The notes beneath the pieces are model-generated. The model did no database searches, was not told the DNA's origin, and was given only the letters and a program-made list of their open reading frames with translations. From assembly GCA_036009105.1 (NCBI GenBank), contig DASYMJ010000027.1, positions 1 to 46,812 on the forward strand: DNA of 46,812 nt, written 5' to 3'. Below, piece after piece: positions 25,642 through 34,017 of this stretch; the stretch's first letter is position 1; the number at the start of each line of letters is the position of its first letter. The translations under genes were made by a program, and so were the position numbers. The stretch comes from JAFAVZ01 sp036009105. Lineage in GTDB: Bacteria; Acidobacteriota; Thermoanaerobaculia; Gp7-AA8.

Positions 25642-26612
25642 CGTGTCCATCCTGCGGCGTGCTTCGCCGCGAACTCGATGGCGTAGCGCATCGGGCCCGG
25701 GTCGGCCAGGCCGCGGCCGGCGATGTCGAAGGCGGTGCCGTGGTCGACGGAGACGCGCAGGTAGGGGAGGCCGAGGGTGATGTTGACGGAGCGGTCGAAC
25801 TCGAGGGTCTTGACCGGGATCAGCCCCTGGTCGTGGTACATGGCCATGACCACATCGTACTTGCCCTCCCTCGCGCCGAGGAAGAGGGTGTCGGCGGGGT
25901 GGGGGCCGGTGACGCCGTCGCCCGCCTTTGCCACCCCTTTCGCGATCTCTTCCTCCTCGCGCCCGAACCGTCCCCCCTCCCCCCCGTGCGGGTTCACCGC
26001 CGCGACGCCGATGCGCGGCCGCTTGCCGTGCAGCTTCGCGTAGTCTCTGGCGGTGAGCCCGGCCAGGGCGGCGATGGTGTCCGCATCGATGGCGTCGAGT
26101 GCCTCGCGCAAGGGGACGTGCACGGTGAGCAGCACGGTGCGGATGGAAGGGGAGTCGAAGTACATCGCGTAGTCGTACCCGTAGCGCTCCAGGCCCGCGC
26201 GCTCGGCGAGGAGCTCGGTGTGACCGGCAAAGGTGGCGCCGGCGGCGGCGATGGCTTGCTTGTGGATGGGCGCCGTGACGAGCGCCGAGCACTCGCCGCG
26301 GTCGATCGCTTCGAGAGCAGCATCGATGGAGGCAAGGGCGATGCGGCCGTACTCCGCCCGGATCTCGCCGTAGTGGACGGCGCCCTCGCCGCCGACATCA
26401 TGAAAGGTCAAGGAGGGGCGATCAGCGATCAGCGACCAGCCATCACCCGTCGCCCGGATCCCCTGATCGCCAATCGCTGATCGCTGATCGCCGATCGCAA
26501 ACGCCCGGCTCCCGAACACCCGCGCCGGCACCTCGATCTCGCGCAACGCGGCGAATACGACCTCCGCGCCGATGCCGGCAGGATCGCCGAGGGTGATGGC
26601 CAGGGGCTTCAC
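25638..26612 (-). CDS. pdxA: 4-hydroxythreonine-4-phosphate dehydrogenase, with heptamer-repeat insert
   Basis: 324 residues, GTG start. Conserved pieces of PdxA are intact: LGDPAGIGAEV, TAPIHKQAI, GHTELLAE, NPHGGEGGRFGREE, AMYHDQGLIPVK and SVDHGTAFDIAG, which supply the NAD and zinc sites. The enzyme oxidises 4-phosphohydroxy-threonine in PLP synthesis. Residues about 38-65, between the strand VFGSRAF and LTFHDV, are encoded by a heptamer-repeat array and read AIGDQRSAIGDQG and so on. That replaces the usual helix in this region. The catalytic parts are untouched and the frame is kept, so the protein may still work. Confidence 0.9.
   Translation of the reverse strand: MKPLAITLGDPAGIGAEVVFAALREIEVPARVFGSRAFAIGDQRSAIGDQGIRATGDGWSLIADRPSLTFHDVGGEGAVHYGEIRAEYGRIALASIDAALEAIDRGECSALVTAPIHKQAIAAAGATFAGHTELLAERAGLERYGYDYAMYFDSPSIRTVLLTVHVPLREALDAIDADTIAALAGLTARDYAKLHGKRPRIGVAAVNPHGGEGGRFGREEEEIAKGVAKAGDGVTGPHPADTLFLGAREGKYDVVMAMYHDQGLIPVKTLEFDRSVNITLGLPYLRVSVDHGTAFDIAGRGLADPGPMRYAIEFAAKHAAGWTR
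26418..26499. repeat. Heptamer-array hairpin (CGATCAG type) inside pdxA
   Basis: The left arm has CGATCAG, CGATCAG, CGACCAG. The right arm has CTGATCG, CCAATCG, CTGATCG, CTGATCG, CCGATCG, complementary to the left. The whole element lies within the pdxA reading frame without a stop. The same heptamers occur at 24033 and 46663. Confidence 0.85.
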
Positions 26613-26618
26613 GGGGAG

Positions 26619-27332
26619 CTAGGCGATCGCGGCTTGCGGCGCGATGGCATCAAAGACTGCGCTGACCGTATCGAGCTCTCGCTCGATCAGCTCGGTTGGG
26701 ATGACGGACTCGATGATGAGTGGACAGTCGAGAGGGACCAGGTGAACGATGCGAGCAAACGCCTGGCGTGTGGTTGCTCCAACCGGCAGATGTTCGCCTC
26801 GCGGCCCGACTTCGCTCACATGCAGCTCGCGGAGACGACCGCCGAACTCTTGCAGCATGAGCATTGCGGACGCCATGGTCGGATCGATCTGGCGTGCGTG
26901 ACCGAGATCGAGGCAGAACGTCGCGGCAGGGAACGCATCGAAGAGCGCGTGCAGTTCCGCGATGGTGCGCCCGGTCGTCTTTCGGTTGTCCATGTTCTCG
27001 ATGCATAGCTGATCGCCTAGTTCCTGCCAAAGCGACGGCGTATGCAGAAGCTCCGGATGCACGATGATCGGCCAGGAATCAGGGATTGCCAGCAACAGCT
27101 CGAAGACCGTGTGCTCGTCGAGCGTCTGCAGTTTGCTCGGCGCATGGAACGAAACGTATTCAAACGGGTCGAGATCGAGATTCGGGATTGCGTCTACGAG
27201 ACCTGGCAGTTCGTAATCCCGCAGCGCAGAGAGTTCCACGGCATCGATCCGCGCGACCTGTCGTTGAGCGTCCAGACCGGTCGCGAAGTCGCCTTTGGCC
27301 AGTGCTCCGGTGGAGAATCCGATCGGTTTCAT
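26619..27332 (-). CDS. TIM-barrel sugar-phosphate isomerase/AP-endonuclease-2-like protein
   Basis: 237 residues from ATG 27332 (a TTG one codon earlier is possible). The xylose isomerase-like TIM barrel has a full set of likely metal ligands: Glu34, His63 (YVSFHAPSK), His92 (IIVHPEL), Glu112 (LCIENMD), Asp142/His145 (LDLGHARQ), His171 (ELHVSE), Glu208 (IIESV). Members include sugar epimerases and endonuclease IV; the substrate is not predictable. The NTase gene upstream overlaps it by one base (TGATG), so the two are translationally coupled. GC and codon choice look lower than the flanking genes, suggesting acquisition. Confidence 0.75.
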   Translation of the reverse strand: MKPIGFSTGALAKGDFATGLDAQRQVARIDAVELSALRDYELPGLVDAIPNLDLDPFEYVSFHAPSKLQTLDEHTVFELLLAIPDSWPIIVHPELLHTPSLWQELGDQLCIENMDNRKTTGRTIAELHALFDAFPAATFCLDLGHARQIDPTMASAMLMLQEFGGRLRELHVSEVGPRGEHLPVGATTRQAFARIVHLVPLDCPLIIESVIPTELIERELDTVSAVFDAIAPQAAIA

Positions 27333-28369
27333 CAAAAGACTCCAAAGTCGCGAATCAGCTTCGGCAGTTTGGGATGGACATCAAAGAACAGGCTCGTCAC
27401 GCCGTGCCGGAATTGCTGGCTCACCTCGCGCAGGTCGGCGTAGGTCGCATCGTTGAGAGCATCTTCAAATTGGACGGCTTCGAGCTTCTCGCGCGCCTCC
27501 GCGTCGGCGAGTACGGCGAGAAAGTGATCGTACGACGAGAAGATCTGATCCGCGACGTCGTCATCGCCGGCCTGCAGGACGACGTGGGCGAGCAGCTCCA
27601 GCGGTGCGATGTCCGTCTGGGCCTGAATGAGGTCGCGAAGCATGAGGACGTACTGCTCATCATTCTCCACCTGGTCGAGCTCGGGCGTCGCGAAAAGCTC
27701 GCCCGCGAACGCGGCAAACAAGCCCCAGGTGAAGAGGAGCTTTCGTGAGAAACGCAGTTTCACATTCCTGATGCCCCATTCTTCGCGGCTCCGTTCCCAC
27801 ACCTTCGAGGCGTAGTCGGACGCCATCGTTCGCCAGTAGCGGACGACATCGTTGAGCAGGAAGTGGGGGACGGTCTGCCTCTGCACGGAGCGATCGTGGA
27901 GGACATACCGAGCAAGGATGTTCCGGATGACCCGCTCGCGCACGACGGAATGGGCCAGCGCTCGCGATTCTGAGAGGAGCAGGATGCGGCGGGTGAGGTT
28001 TTCGTTCGAGTCTCGCGTACCGGCGATGTAGTGCACCAGGTCGTGACTGGTCACGATGCCGCCGAACGTGCGGGTCCGACCAACCTTTTTCGGGACGATT
28101 TCCAGCACCCGCTTTTCGATCTCGCGGGCGAGCATCGCGTGCTCCGGATCCGATGGCCCATCGACGAGCAGGACCCAGTCGGCGTCGCTCCCTTCGGTCG
28201 CTTCGGCCCGTCCGAGCGAGCCGGTCACCACGACCGAGCAGTTCGCGTCATGCAGATCCGCGAGCGCCGCGGCGAGCCGACCGACGACTTCTTCCGTCCT
28301 CACCCGCGCGGCCCGAATCGCGGCCCAGTTCTTTCCGAGCCGAGTCTCGAGCGTCTCCACCGCGGTCAT
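27332..28369 (-). CDS. Nucleotidyltransferase-domain protein
   Basis: 345 residues. The polymerase-beta-type nucleotidyltransferase motif is clear: VVVTGSLGRAEATEGSDAD, with Gly50-Ser51 and the metal-binding Asp62 and Asp64. This fits MNT/DUF294-like enzymes that attach an NMP to a protein, RNA or small molecule. The second half is helical with no recognised domain. The gene is translationally coupled to the TIM-barrel gene. Nothing in the pair reveals a target; an antitoxin/toxin-like, nucleotide-modifying or sugar-nucleotide role are all open. Lower GC than neighbours suggests horizontal transfer. Confidence 0.75.
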   Translation of the reverse strand: MTAVETLETRLGKNWAAIRAARVRTEEVVGRLAAALADLHDANCSVVVTGSLGRAEATEGSDADWVLLVDGPSDPEHAMLAREIEKRVLEIVPKKVGRTRTFGGIVTSHDLVHYIAGTRDSNENLTRRILLLSESRALAHSVVRERVIRNILARYVLHDRSVQRQTVPHFLLNDVVRYWRTMASDYASKVWERSREEWGIRNVKLRFSRKLLFTWGLFAAFAGELFATPELDQVENDEQYVLMLRDLIQAQTDIAPLELLAHVVLQAGDDDVADQIFSSYDHFLAVLADAEAREKLEAVQFEDALNDATYADLREVSQQFRHGVTSLFFDVHPKLPKLIRDFGVF

Positions 28370-28429
28370 CGCGGCAGTTTGTCAGACATGGAGCGTTTGG
28401 CGGAAACACTCTACGTCCCGGAGAGTCAA

Positions 28430-28783
28430 CTACCCCAGCTCTTCTTCCTGCTTGAACAGGTACTTGATGCAGTGCTTCTGGATCAGCAGGTTCGGTGCGC
28501 CGTCGCGGTTTACCTTGAGGCTGTTGCGGTCGTACCACTCGATGCAGCCGCGGATCTCTTCGCCGTCCGTCATCACGATGACCATCGGCGTCTTGGAGTT
28601 CATCTGCTTGATGTAGTAGAAATTCTCGGCGTTCGTGGCCTCGGGCGGCGCGGGCCGCTGCTGACGGCCTCCGCCATTGCCGTTCCTCGGCGTGCGCTTG
28701 AACTCCGGCAGCCCGCGGAACATCCGTCCTCGCCCGTTCTGGTAGTTGCTGTCGATCTCGTACGGCCGATTGACGAATGGCAT
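28430..28783 (-). CDS. hfq: Hfq-like Sm-fold RNA-binding protein
   Basis: 117 residues. The C-terminal 65 form an Sm-like fold: a helix (ENFYYIKQM), Sm1 strands (TPMVIVMTDGEEIRGCIEWYDRNSLKV) and an Sm2 region ending KHCIKYLFK, equivalent to the Hfq YKHAIS segment. The N-terminal 50 residues form an unusual basic, Arg/Gly/Asn-rich extension (NGRGRMFRG, NGNGGGRQQRP) that could also bind RNA. Hfq pairs small RNAs with mRNAs as a hexamer. The divergent Sm2 motif is why I call it Hfq-like. Confidence 0.75.
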   Translation of the reverse strand: MPFVNRPYEIDSNYQNGRGRMFRGLPEFKRTPRNGNGGGRQQRPAPPEATNAENFYYIKQMNSKTPMVIVMTDGEEIRGCIEWYDRNSLKVNRDGAPNLLIQKHCIKYLFKQEEELG

Positions 28784-28903
28784 CGCCGTCCTCCCTTGTC
28801 ATCAATGATTGGTGGCTGAAACGCTGGGTTGCGAGACATTGCAGAGGCCGTGCCGCGCTGCCCCGGGCACGCCTCGCGCAAGCCGCTCCGGCACGGAGGA
28901 ACG

Positions 28904-29890
28904 ATGCCGACAAAACGGACCGGCGCGCTCATCGCCAAGCAGAGAAAAGTGCAGCGGGAGATCGATGCCAAGCCCGCCGCGAAGAAGAAAGCGGACAAGC
29001 CGGTGCAGGCCGGCGCGCGCAAACATCCCGAAAATCCGTTTCCAAAACAGCATCAGGCCAAGCCGGGCATCGAGGCGAAGCTGAAGCCCCGGCCGCAGTT
29101 CCGCAATCCCGACTACCGCGGCAGCGGCAAGCTCGATGGGAAGGTCGCGCTCATCACCGGCGGCGACTCCGGCATCGGCCGCGCCGTGGCGGTGCTCTTC
29201 GCACGCGAAGGCGCCGACGTGGCCATCGTCTATCTCGATGCCGAACAGGTGGACGCCGAGGAGACGAAGCGGGTGATCGAGGAGGAAGAGGAGCGGCGCT
29301 GCCTGCTCCTCCCCGGCGACGTGAAGGACGCGGACTTTTGCCGCGAGGCGGTGGAGCGCACCGTGGAAGAGCTAGGCGGCCTCGATGTCCTCGTCAACAA
29401 CGCCGCGTTCCAGGAGCACGCCGAGTCGCTGGAAGACATCACCGAGGAGCATCTCGATCTGACCTTCCGGACGAACATCTACGGCTACTTCCACATGGCC
29501 CAGGCCGCGCTCCCGCACCTGGGCGAAGGCAGCTCCATCATCAACACCGGCTCGGAGACCGGCACGTTCGGCCAGCCGATCCTGCTCGACTACTCGGCGA
29601 CCAAGGGCGCCATCCACGCGTTCACGAAGTCGCTGGCCACGAACCTCGCGCCGCGCGGCATCCGCGTGAACTGCGTCGCGCCGGGCCCGGTCTGGACGCC
29701 GCTCAATCCGGCCGATCAGCCGGCCAACAAGGTAAAGGACTTCGGGAAGGGGACGTCGATGAAGCGCCCGGCCCAGCCGGAGGAGATCGCGCCGGCGTAC
29801 GTGTTCCTCGCCGCGCCGGTGTGCGCCAGCTACATCACCGGAATCGTGCTGCCGGTGATGGGTGGTGTGATCGGCGCCACTGAGGCGTGA
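28904..29890 (+). CDS. SDR-family oxidoreductase, general-stress (YhdF/YhxC) type
   Basis: 328 residues from ATG 28904 behind GGAGGA. The N-terminal 70 residues are basic and Lys/Pro-rich, then the conserved lead HPENPFPKQHQAKPGIE of this SDR subgroup. The Rossmann fold follows: ALITGGDSGIGRAVA, VLVNNAAFQ, and catalytic NTGSETG...YSATKGA (Tyr and Lys of YxxxK). Members are glucose-1-dehydrogenase-like NAD(P) enzymes often induced by stress. The C-terminus IVLPVMGGVIGATEA is typical. Confidence 0.87.
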   Translation: MPTKRTGALIAKQRKVQREIDAKPAAKKKADKPVQAGARKHPENPFPKQHQAKPGIEAKLKPRPQFRNPDYRGSGKLDGKVALITGGDSGIGRAVAVLFAREGADVAIVYLDAEQVDAEETKRVIEEEEERRCLLLPGDVKDADFCREAVERTVEELGGLDVLVNNAAFQEHAESLEDITEEHLDLTFRTNIYGYFHMAQAALPHLGEGSSIINTGSETGTFGQPILLDYSATKGAIHAFTKSLATNLAPRGIRVNCVAPGPVWTPLNPADQPANKVKDFGKGTSMKRPAQPEEIAPAYVFLAAPVCASYITGIVLPVMGGVIGATEA

Positions 29891-29965
29891 CTCAGCCCGG
29901 AATCACGCCGCCCTCGCTCCTCTATACTCCCCCAGATCGTCTCCAAGATGCTCAGGGGGTAGCAG

Positions 29966-30618
29966 ATGAAGATGGGCCGGCGGCTCTCCGTCCTGGCAGG
30001 GGTGTTGTTCTGCGTGGCGCGGAGCGAGGGTCAGGTGCCGGCGCGGCGAAGCGCGCCGCTGATCCCCAGCCACACCCAGCCGGGCGACGGCCTGACCATC
30101 CGCGAAGTCTCGCCGACGACCGGCTTCGTCACCTTCGCCACCGGCGCGCAGAACGGGATTCTGCTCGCGCTGCAGCCTGGTGCCCCGCCGAGGCGCGGGC
30201 GATGAATTTCGTCGATGCGTATGGTGCGGCGCCGGCGTCGCAGGTGGTGGTCTTCGACTACAACGCGAATCACAGCGGCCTCGACGTCGCGAACGGCGCC
30301 ACCTCGCCGCCGTCCGCCGCCTTCGCCGACGATCCGTTGTTCACCGGCCTCAACATCGTTCGCGCGCTGCATGTGCTCGAGCTGCGCAGCCGCATCGCCG
30401 CGATCCGCACGGCGAAGGGGTTGGGAGCTTTCGTCTTCGCGGATCCGACGCTGACGCCGACGTCCAACCTCATCCGCGGGGTGCATATCGATGAGCTGCG
30501 GACGGCTCTCGCGCAGGCTTACACGGCGGCGGGGGCCACTCCGCGGGCCTACACCGATCCCTCGCCGCTCACCGGGGTGGCGAAGGCGGTTCACATCATG
30601 GATTGCGGGCGGCGGTGA
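29966..30618 (+). pseudogene. Secreted repeat protein with HITELR-like motifs, twice frameshifted
   Basis: Starts at ATG 29966 with a signal-like N-terminus (LSVLAGVLFCVA). The first frame stops near 30205. Sequence with the expected downstream content (MNFVDAYGAAPASQVVVF...) resumes in another frame from about 30180, consistent with a 1-nt deletion. Then repeats of IVRALHVLELRSRI, IRGVHIDELRTAL and AVHIM follow. At 30601-30602 one more base is missing: adding it would give HIMELRAAVIAME and a stop at 30632. Such HITELR-like repeats are seen in secreted Acidobacteriota proteins. It is either decaying or carries sequencing errors. Confidence 0.6.
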
Positions 30619-30733
30619 TCGCTATGGAATGAGGATGGCCTGCGGCTGAGCTGCCTTGCGGCCTCCTCCTCATTTCAGTACGATGCGCGCGCTTTCCGGC
30701 GCTCCTGCCGATAACTGCCTGGAGGACCTCCCC

Positions 30734-31513
30734 TTGAATTCCGTTGTGTGCATCAGCCAGGTTCCGGACACGGAATCTCGCATCAAGATCGCGGCCGACG
30801 GCCGCCACATCGACGAGACGGGCTTGAAGTTCATCGTCTCGCCGTACGACGAGTTCGCGCTCGAGGAAGCGATCCGCCTCAAGGAAGCAAAGGGGGGCGA
30901 CGTCACCGTCGTCACCTTCGGGCCGGAGCGCGCCGCGCAGGCGTTGCGCGAGTGTCTGGCCCGCGGCGCCACGAAAGCGCTGCACGTGAAGGGCGACAGC
31001 AACGATGCCGACTCGCTCGGCATCGCCAAGGTCCTCGCCGCGGCCGTCAAGCCCCTCCCTCATGACGTCATCCTCTTCGGCAAGCAAGGCGTCGGCACGG
31101 ACAACTCCCTGGTCGGCCCCATGGTCGCCGAGCTCCTCGGCTACCCGCAGGTCAACGTGGTGACGCACCTCGAGGTGGGCGAGGGCAAGCTCACCGCGCA
31201 TCGCGAGATCGAAGGGGCGGAGGAAGTGATCGAGGCATCGATGCCGGCCGTGATCACGGCGCAGAAGGGGCTCAACGAGCCGCGCTACGCGTCGCTGAAA
31301 GGGATCATGGCGGCGAAGAAGATTGCCATCGATACGAAGTCGATCGCCGACCTCGGCCTCTCGGACGGCGACGTGCTCAACGCGCGGGTGCGCATCACGA
31401 AGCTGGAGCTGCCGCCGGAGAAGACAGGCGGCCGCAAGGTGGACGGCGCGGATGCCGCCGCCGCCGCGCGGGAGATCGTGAAGTACATCCGCGAGGAGGC
31501 GAAGGCACTCTGA
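30734..31513 (+). CDS. etfB: Electron transfer flavoprotein subunit beta
   Basis: 259 residues from TTG 30734, seven bases after a GGAGGA site; upstream in-frame ATGs at 30656 and 30683 lack such a site. VCISQVPDTESRIK at the N-terminus, SPYDEFALEEAIRLKE and GKQGVGTDNSLVGPMVAELL are EtfB motifs. With EtfA it forms a FAD-containing dimer that carries electrons from acyl-CoA dehydrogenases to the quinone pool. The stop overlaps the etfA ATG by one base. Confidence 0.9.
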   Translation: MNSVVCISQVPDTESRIKIAADGRHIDETGLKFIVSPYDEFALEEAIRLKEAKGGDVTVVTFGPERAAQALRECLARGATKALHVKGDSNDADSLGIAKVLAAAVKPLPHDVILFGKQGVGTDNSLVGPMVAELLGYPQVNVVTHLEVGEGKLTAHREIEGAEEVIEASMPAVITAQKGLNEPRYASLKGIMAAKKIAIDTKSIADLGLSDGDVLNARVRITKLELPPEKTGGRKVDGADAAAAAREIVKYIREEAKAL

Positions 31514-32466
31514 TGGCCGGCGTACTCGTTTTCTGCGAAGTGAAAGAGGGGAAGCTGAAGAAGGTCTCCCGCGAAGCGCTGTCCATCGGCCGCCAGCTCG
31601 CCGAGCAGTCCGGCGGCGACCTGGTGGCGTTCGCCAATGACGCGGCCGTGGCCGCGGACGCCGGCAAGTACGGCGCGAAGAAGCTGTACGTGGCGAAGCT
31701 CGACGCGTACCTCACCGAGTCCTTCACCGCCGCGCTCGCGCAGGTCGCGAAGGACGTGCAGCCGTCCGTGCTCCTCCTCGGCGGCACCTCGAACGGCCGC
31801 GATCTGGCGCCGCGCGTCGCCGCGCGGCTGGACGTCGGCGTGGCCTCGGACGTCGACCAGCTGCGGTTCGGCAACGGCCTCACCGGGCGCCGGCCGGTCT
31901 ATTCGGGCAAGGCGTTCGCGACCTTCGAGATCGCCAGCACGCCGGCCATCGCCACCACCCGCCCGAACGCGTTCCCGGCCGAAGAGGCCGCGGGCGGGAC
32001 AGACGCCGAGGTGGTCGAGGTGACGGCGGCCGGTGAGTGGAAGGCGAGAGTCGTGGAGACGAAGACGCCGGAAGCGGGCGAGCTGACCATCGCCGAGGCG
32101 GACATCATCGTGAGCGGCGGGCGAGGGTTGAAGGAGGCGACGAACTTCTCGCTCATCCGCGACCTCGCGCACGCCATCGGCGGCGCGGTCGGCGCGTCGC
32201 GCGCCACGGTCGACGCGGGCTGGATCGACCATCAGCATCAGGTCGGCCAGACGGGACGGGTGGTGAGCCCGAACCTCTACATCGCGGCCGGCGTCTCGGG
32301 CGCGATCCAGCATCTGGCGGGCATGTCGTCCTCCAAGCACATCGTGGCCATCAACAAGGATCCGGAGGCGCCGATCTTCCGCATCGCGGACCTCGGGATC
32401 GTGGGGGACCTGTTCCAGATCCTGCCGGCGCTGACCGAGGAAGTGAAGAAGGCGAAGGCGCACTGA
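31513..32466 (+). CDS. etfA: Electron transfer flavoprotein subunit alpha
   Basis: 317 residues, ATG overlapping the etfB stop by one base. The FAD-binding C-terminal domain is clear: IIVSGGRGL, GASRATVDAGW, QVGQTGRVVSPNLYIAAGVSGAIQHLAGM and the following NKDPEAPIFRIADLGIVGDL. The N-terminal half is the typical EtfA fold. It is the partner of EtfB in fatty acid or amino acid oxidation. Confidence 0.95.
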   Translation: MAGVLVFCEVKEGKLKKVSREALSIGRQLAEQSGGDLVAFANDAAVAADAGKYGAKKLYVAKLDAYLTESFTAALAQVAKDVQPSVLLLGGTSNGRDLAPRVAARLDVGVASDVDQLRFGNGLTGRRPVYSGKAFATFEIASTPAIATTRPNAFPAEEAAGGTDAEVVEVTAAGEWKARVVETKTPEAGELTIAEADIIVSGGRGLKEATNFSLIRDLAHAIGGAVGASRATVDAGWIDHQHQVGQTGRVVSPNLYIAAGVSGAIQHLAGMSSSKHIVAINKDPEAPIFRIADLGIVGDLFQILPALTEEVKKAKAH

Positions 32467-32469
32467 AAC

Positions 32470-32541
32470 ACGTAAGGCCGGCTCTCTAGCCGGCCCACGG
32501 TGATACCGCGAAGGGAGCCGGCTGGAGAGCCGGCCCTACGT
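32470..32541. repeat. Paired GCCGGCTCTCCAGCCGGC palindromes (copy 2)
   Basis: A second copy of the element at 17143: CGTAAGGCCGGCTCTCTAGCC on the left and GAGCCGGCTGGAGAGCCGGC ending CCCTACG on the right, 17 nt apart. It sits between convergent genes etfA and the secreted protein gene, where a bidirectional terminator would be useful. Confidence 0.85.
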
Positions 32542-32548
32542 GGTTGCC

Positions 32549-33076
32549 TTACTGGTTGTTGCCGACCGGGGTGGTCGGGCGGTCGGGCGAGCCGAACGGC
32601 GTGTTGCCGGTGACGATCTCGTCGCCGATGGTGAAGCCGGATGCCACGGCGCTGCCGATCTGGCCGCTGCCCACCGGCGAGCAGTTCACGATCACCATGA
32701 TGGTGTGGCGGGCCCACGGCGTCTCGCAGCCGTCCGTCACCTTCACGCGGTAGATCTGCGGGCTGCGGGCGAGGACGCGCTTGCCTTCGGCGACGACGAA
32801 GAAGTACTCGATCTCGTCGCCGGCGTTGAACTTCGGCATGGTGACGCTGGAGATGGGACCGCGGTTCTCGCCGTCCACCGAGCACCAGTCCGCGGCGCCG
32901 ACGTGGCGGAAGAACGCGCGCAGGTTGCCGTCGATCTGCACGCTCAGCGGCAGGACGGGCATCTCGCCGCCGCGCCAGCAGGCCTGCGGCGTGTAGAGAA
33001 TGGATGATGGGCGGGTTTGCGCGCTCACCGAAACGGCGAGCGACAGGATGGCCACAGCGAGCAGCAGTCTTTTCAT
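32549..33076 (-). CDS. Secreted hypothetical protein, last gene of EPS operon
   Basis: 175 residues with a signal peptide (MKRLLLAVAILSLAVSVSAQ). The mature part has spaced cysteines (ACWRGG, DWCSVDG, DGCETPW, VNCSPV) and beta-rich sequence, and ends in a Pro/Gly/Asn-rich tail. No family recognised. Its ATG overlaps the stop of the TPR gene (ATGA), so it belongs to the wza-wzc-cpsB operon and may act in the periplasm or at the cell surface in polysaccharide assembly. Confidence 0.55.
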   Translation of the reverse strand: MKRLLLAVAILSLAVSVSAQTRPSSILYTPQACWRGGEMPVLPLSVQIDGNLRAFFRHVGAADWCSVDGENRGPISSVTMPKFNAGDEIEYFFVVAEGKRVLARSPQIYRVKVTDGCETPWARHTIMVIVNCSPVGSGQIGSAVASGFTIGDEIVTGNTPFGSPDRPTTPVGNNQ

Positions 33077-34017
33077 GGCTGACCCTCTATTTTACTGCGA
33101 TAAAGCAGAATTTCGCGAGTTTTCGGCAAAGCGGGAAGGGCGCGAGCCAAAAACACTCTCGCCGCCGCCCGGTCCCCGAGCTCGTAACGGTTCACCGCCT
33201 CGGCGAACATGTGCGCCTCCTCGCCCTTCACCAGCGGCGAGACGCGGGCGTAGAGGTCCGATGACTCGCGCCACGCCGACGTATCGTTCAAACCGCTGGC
33301 CAGGGCCAGCAGCTGGGCCCGGCTGAGGCTCGGCGTCTGCGCCAGGCGCAGGTAGGCCTGCCGGGCGGCGAGGATGCGCCCTTCGTTGAGCAGGTCCTGC
33401 GCCGCGGCCAGCTGCGGCGTGATGTCGCTGCCGAGGATGGGCGCCCTGGAGGGCTCATGCTTCGCCGCTGCCGCGATGGCGCTCATTTGCACCACGGGCT
33501 GGGGTTGAGGGGCGGCAGCCGGCGGAGTGATCTTCACCGGCGGCGTGACAGGTGCCTTTGGTAGGGGGGCGGGGGCGGCGATCTTGGGGGTGGCCTTCGG
33601 AACGGCCGTTTTCTGCGCGACGGCCACAGGCGCCGGCGCCAGAGCCGGAGCCGGTACAGGCTTGCCAGGCGGCAACGCGAACGGCCCGGCCAGCTTGTCG
33701 AACTCGGCCCGCACACTCGCCGCCAAAGGCAACATCCTGTAAGACGGCGAGAGCATCTCGGCGCGCACGGCTTTCTTCACCGCGAGCTGCGCCTCCGCGT
33801 GCTTGCCGAGCTTTTCATTGGCCACGGCGAGGTAGACCTGGGCCGTCTGATAGTTGGCCAGATCGTCGACGAATCCGAAGGCGGCGATGTGCAGGGCCTG
33901 GACGCCGTGCGTGTAGTCGCCGCGCTGCACCTGTTCGATGCCGCGCTGGAGGAGGGCGGTATAGAAGCCGCTGCTGGTTGTCGCCGCTAAGAGCAGCGCG
34001 CCGAAAAGCTTATGCAC
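33073..34017 (-). CDS. TPR-like periplasmic protein of EPS operon
   Basis: 314 residues from GTG 34017. An N-terminal signal or anchor (KLFGALLLAATTS) is followed by TPR-like helix pairs (about 25-95), a Pro/Ala/Lys-rich linker (about 120-185, APALAPAPVAV), and a second TPR-like region (about 215-310, AQDLLNEGRILAARQAYLRL). The start overlaps the phosphatase gene by 8 nt. It probably scaffolds the envelope part of the exopolysaccharide machine; this is inference. Confidence 0.6.
   Translation of the reverse strand: MHKLFGALLLAATTSSGFYTALLQRGIEQVQRGDYTHGVQALHIAAFGFVDDLANYQTAQVYLAVANEKLGKHAEAQLAVKKAVRAEMLSPSYRMLPLAASVRAEFDKLAGPFALPPGKPVPAPALAPAPVAVAQKTAVPKATPKIAAPAPLPKAPVTPPVKITPPAAAPQPQPVVQMSAIAAAAKHEPSRAPILGSDITPQLAAAQDLLNEGRILAARQAYLRLAQTPSLSRAQLLALASGLNDTSAWRESSDLYARVSPLVKGEEAHMFAEAVNRYELGDRAAARVFLARALPALPKTREILLYRSKIEGQP

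Noticed and set aside
29891..29965. TATACT box at 29923-29928 as a promoter of the frameshifted secreted gene
   Set aside because: No convincing -35 element at the right distance, so not annotated.
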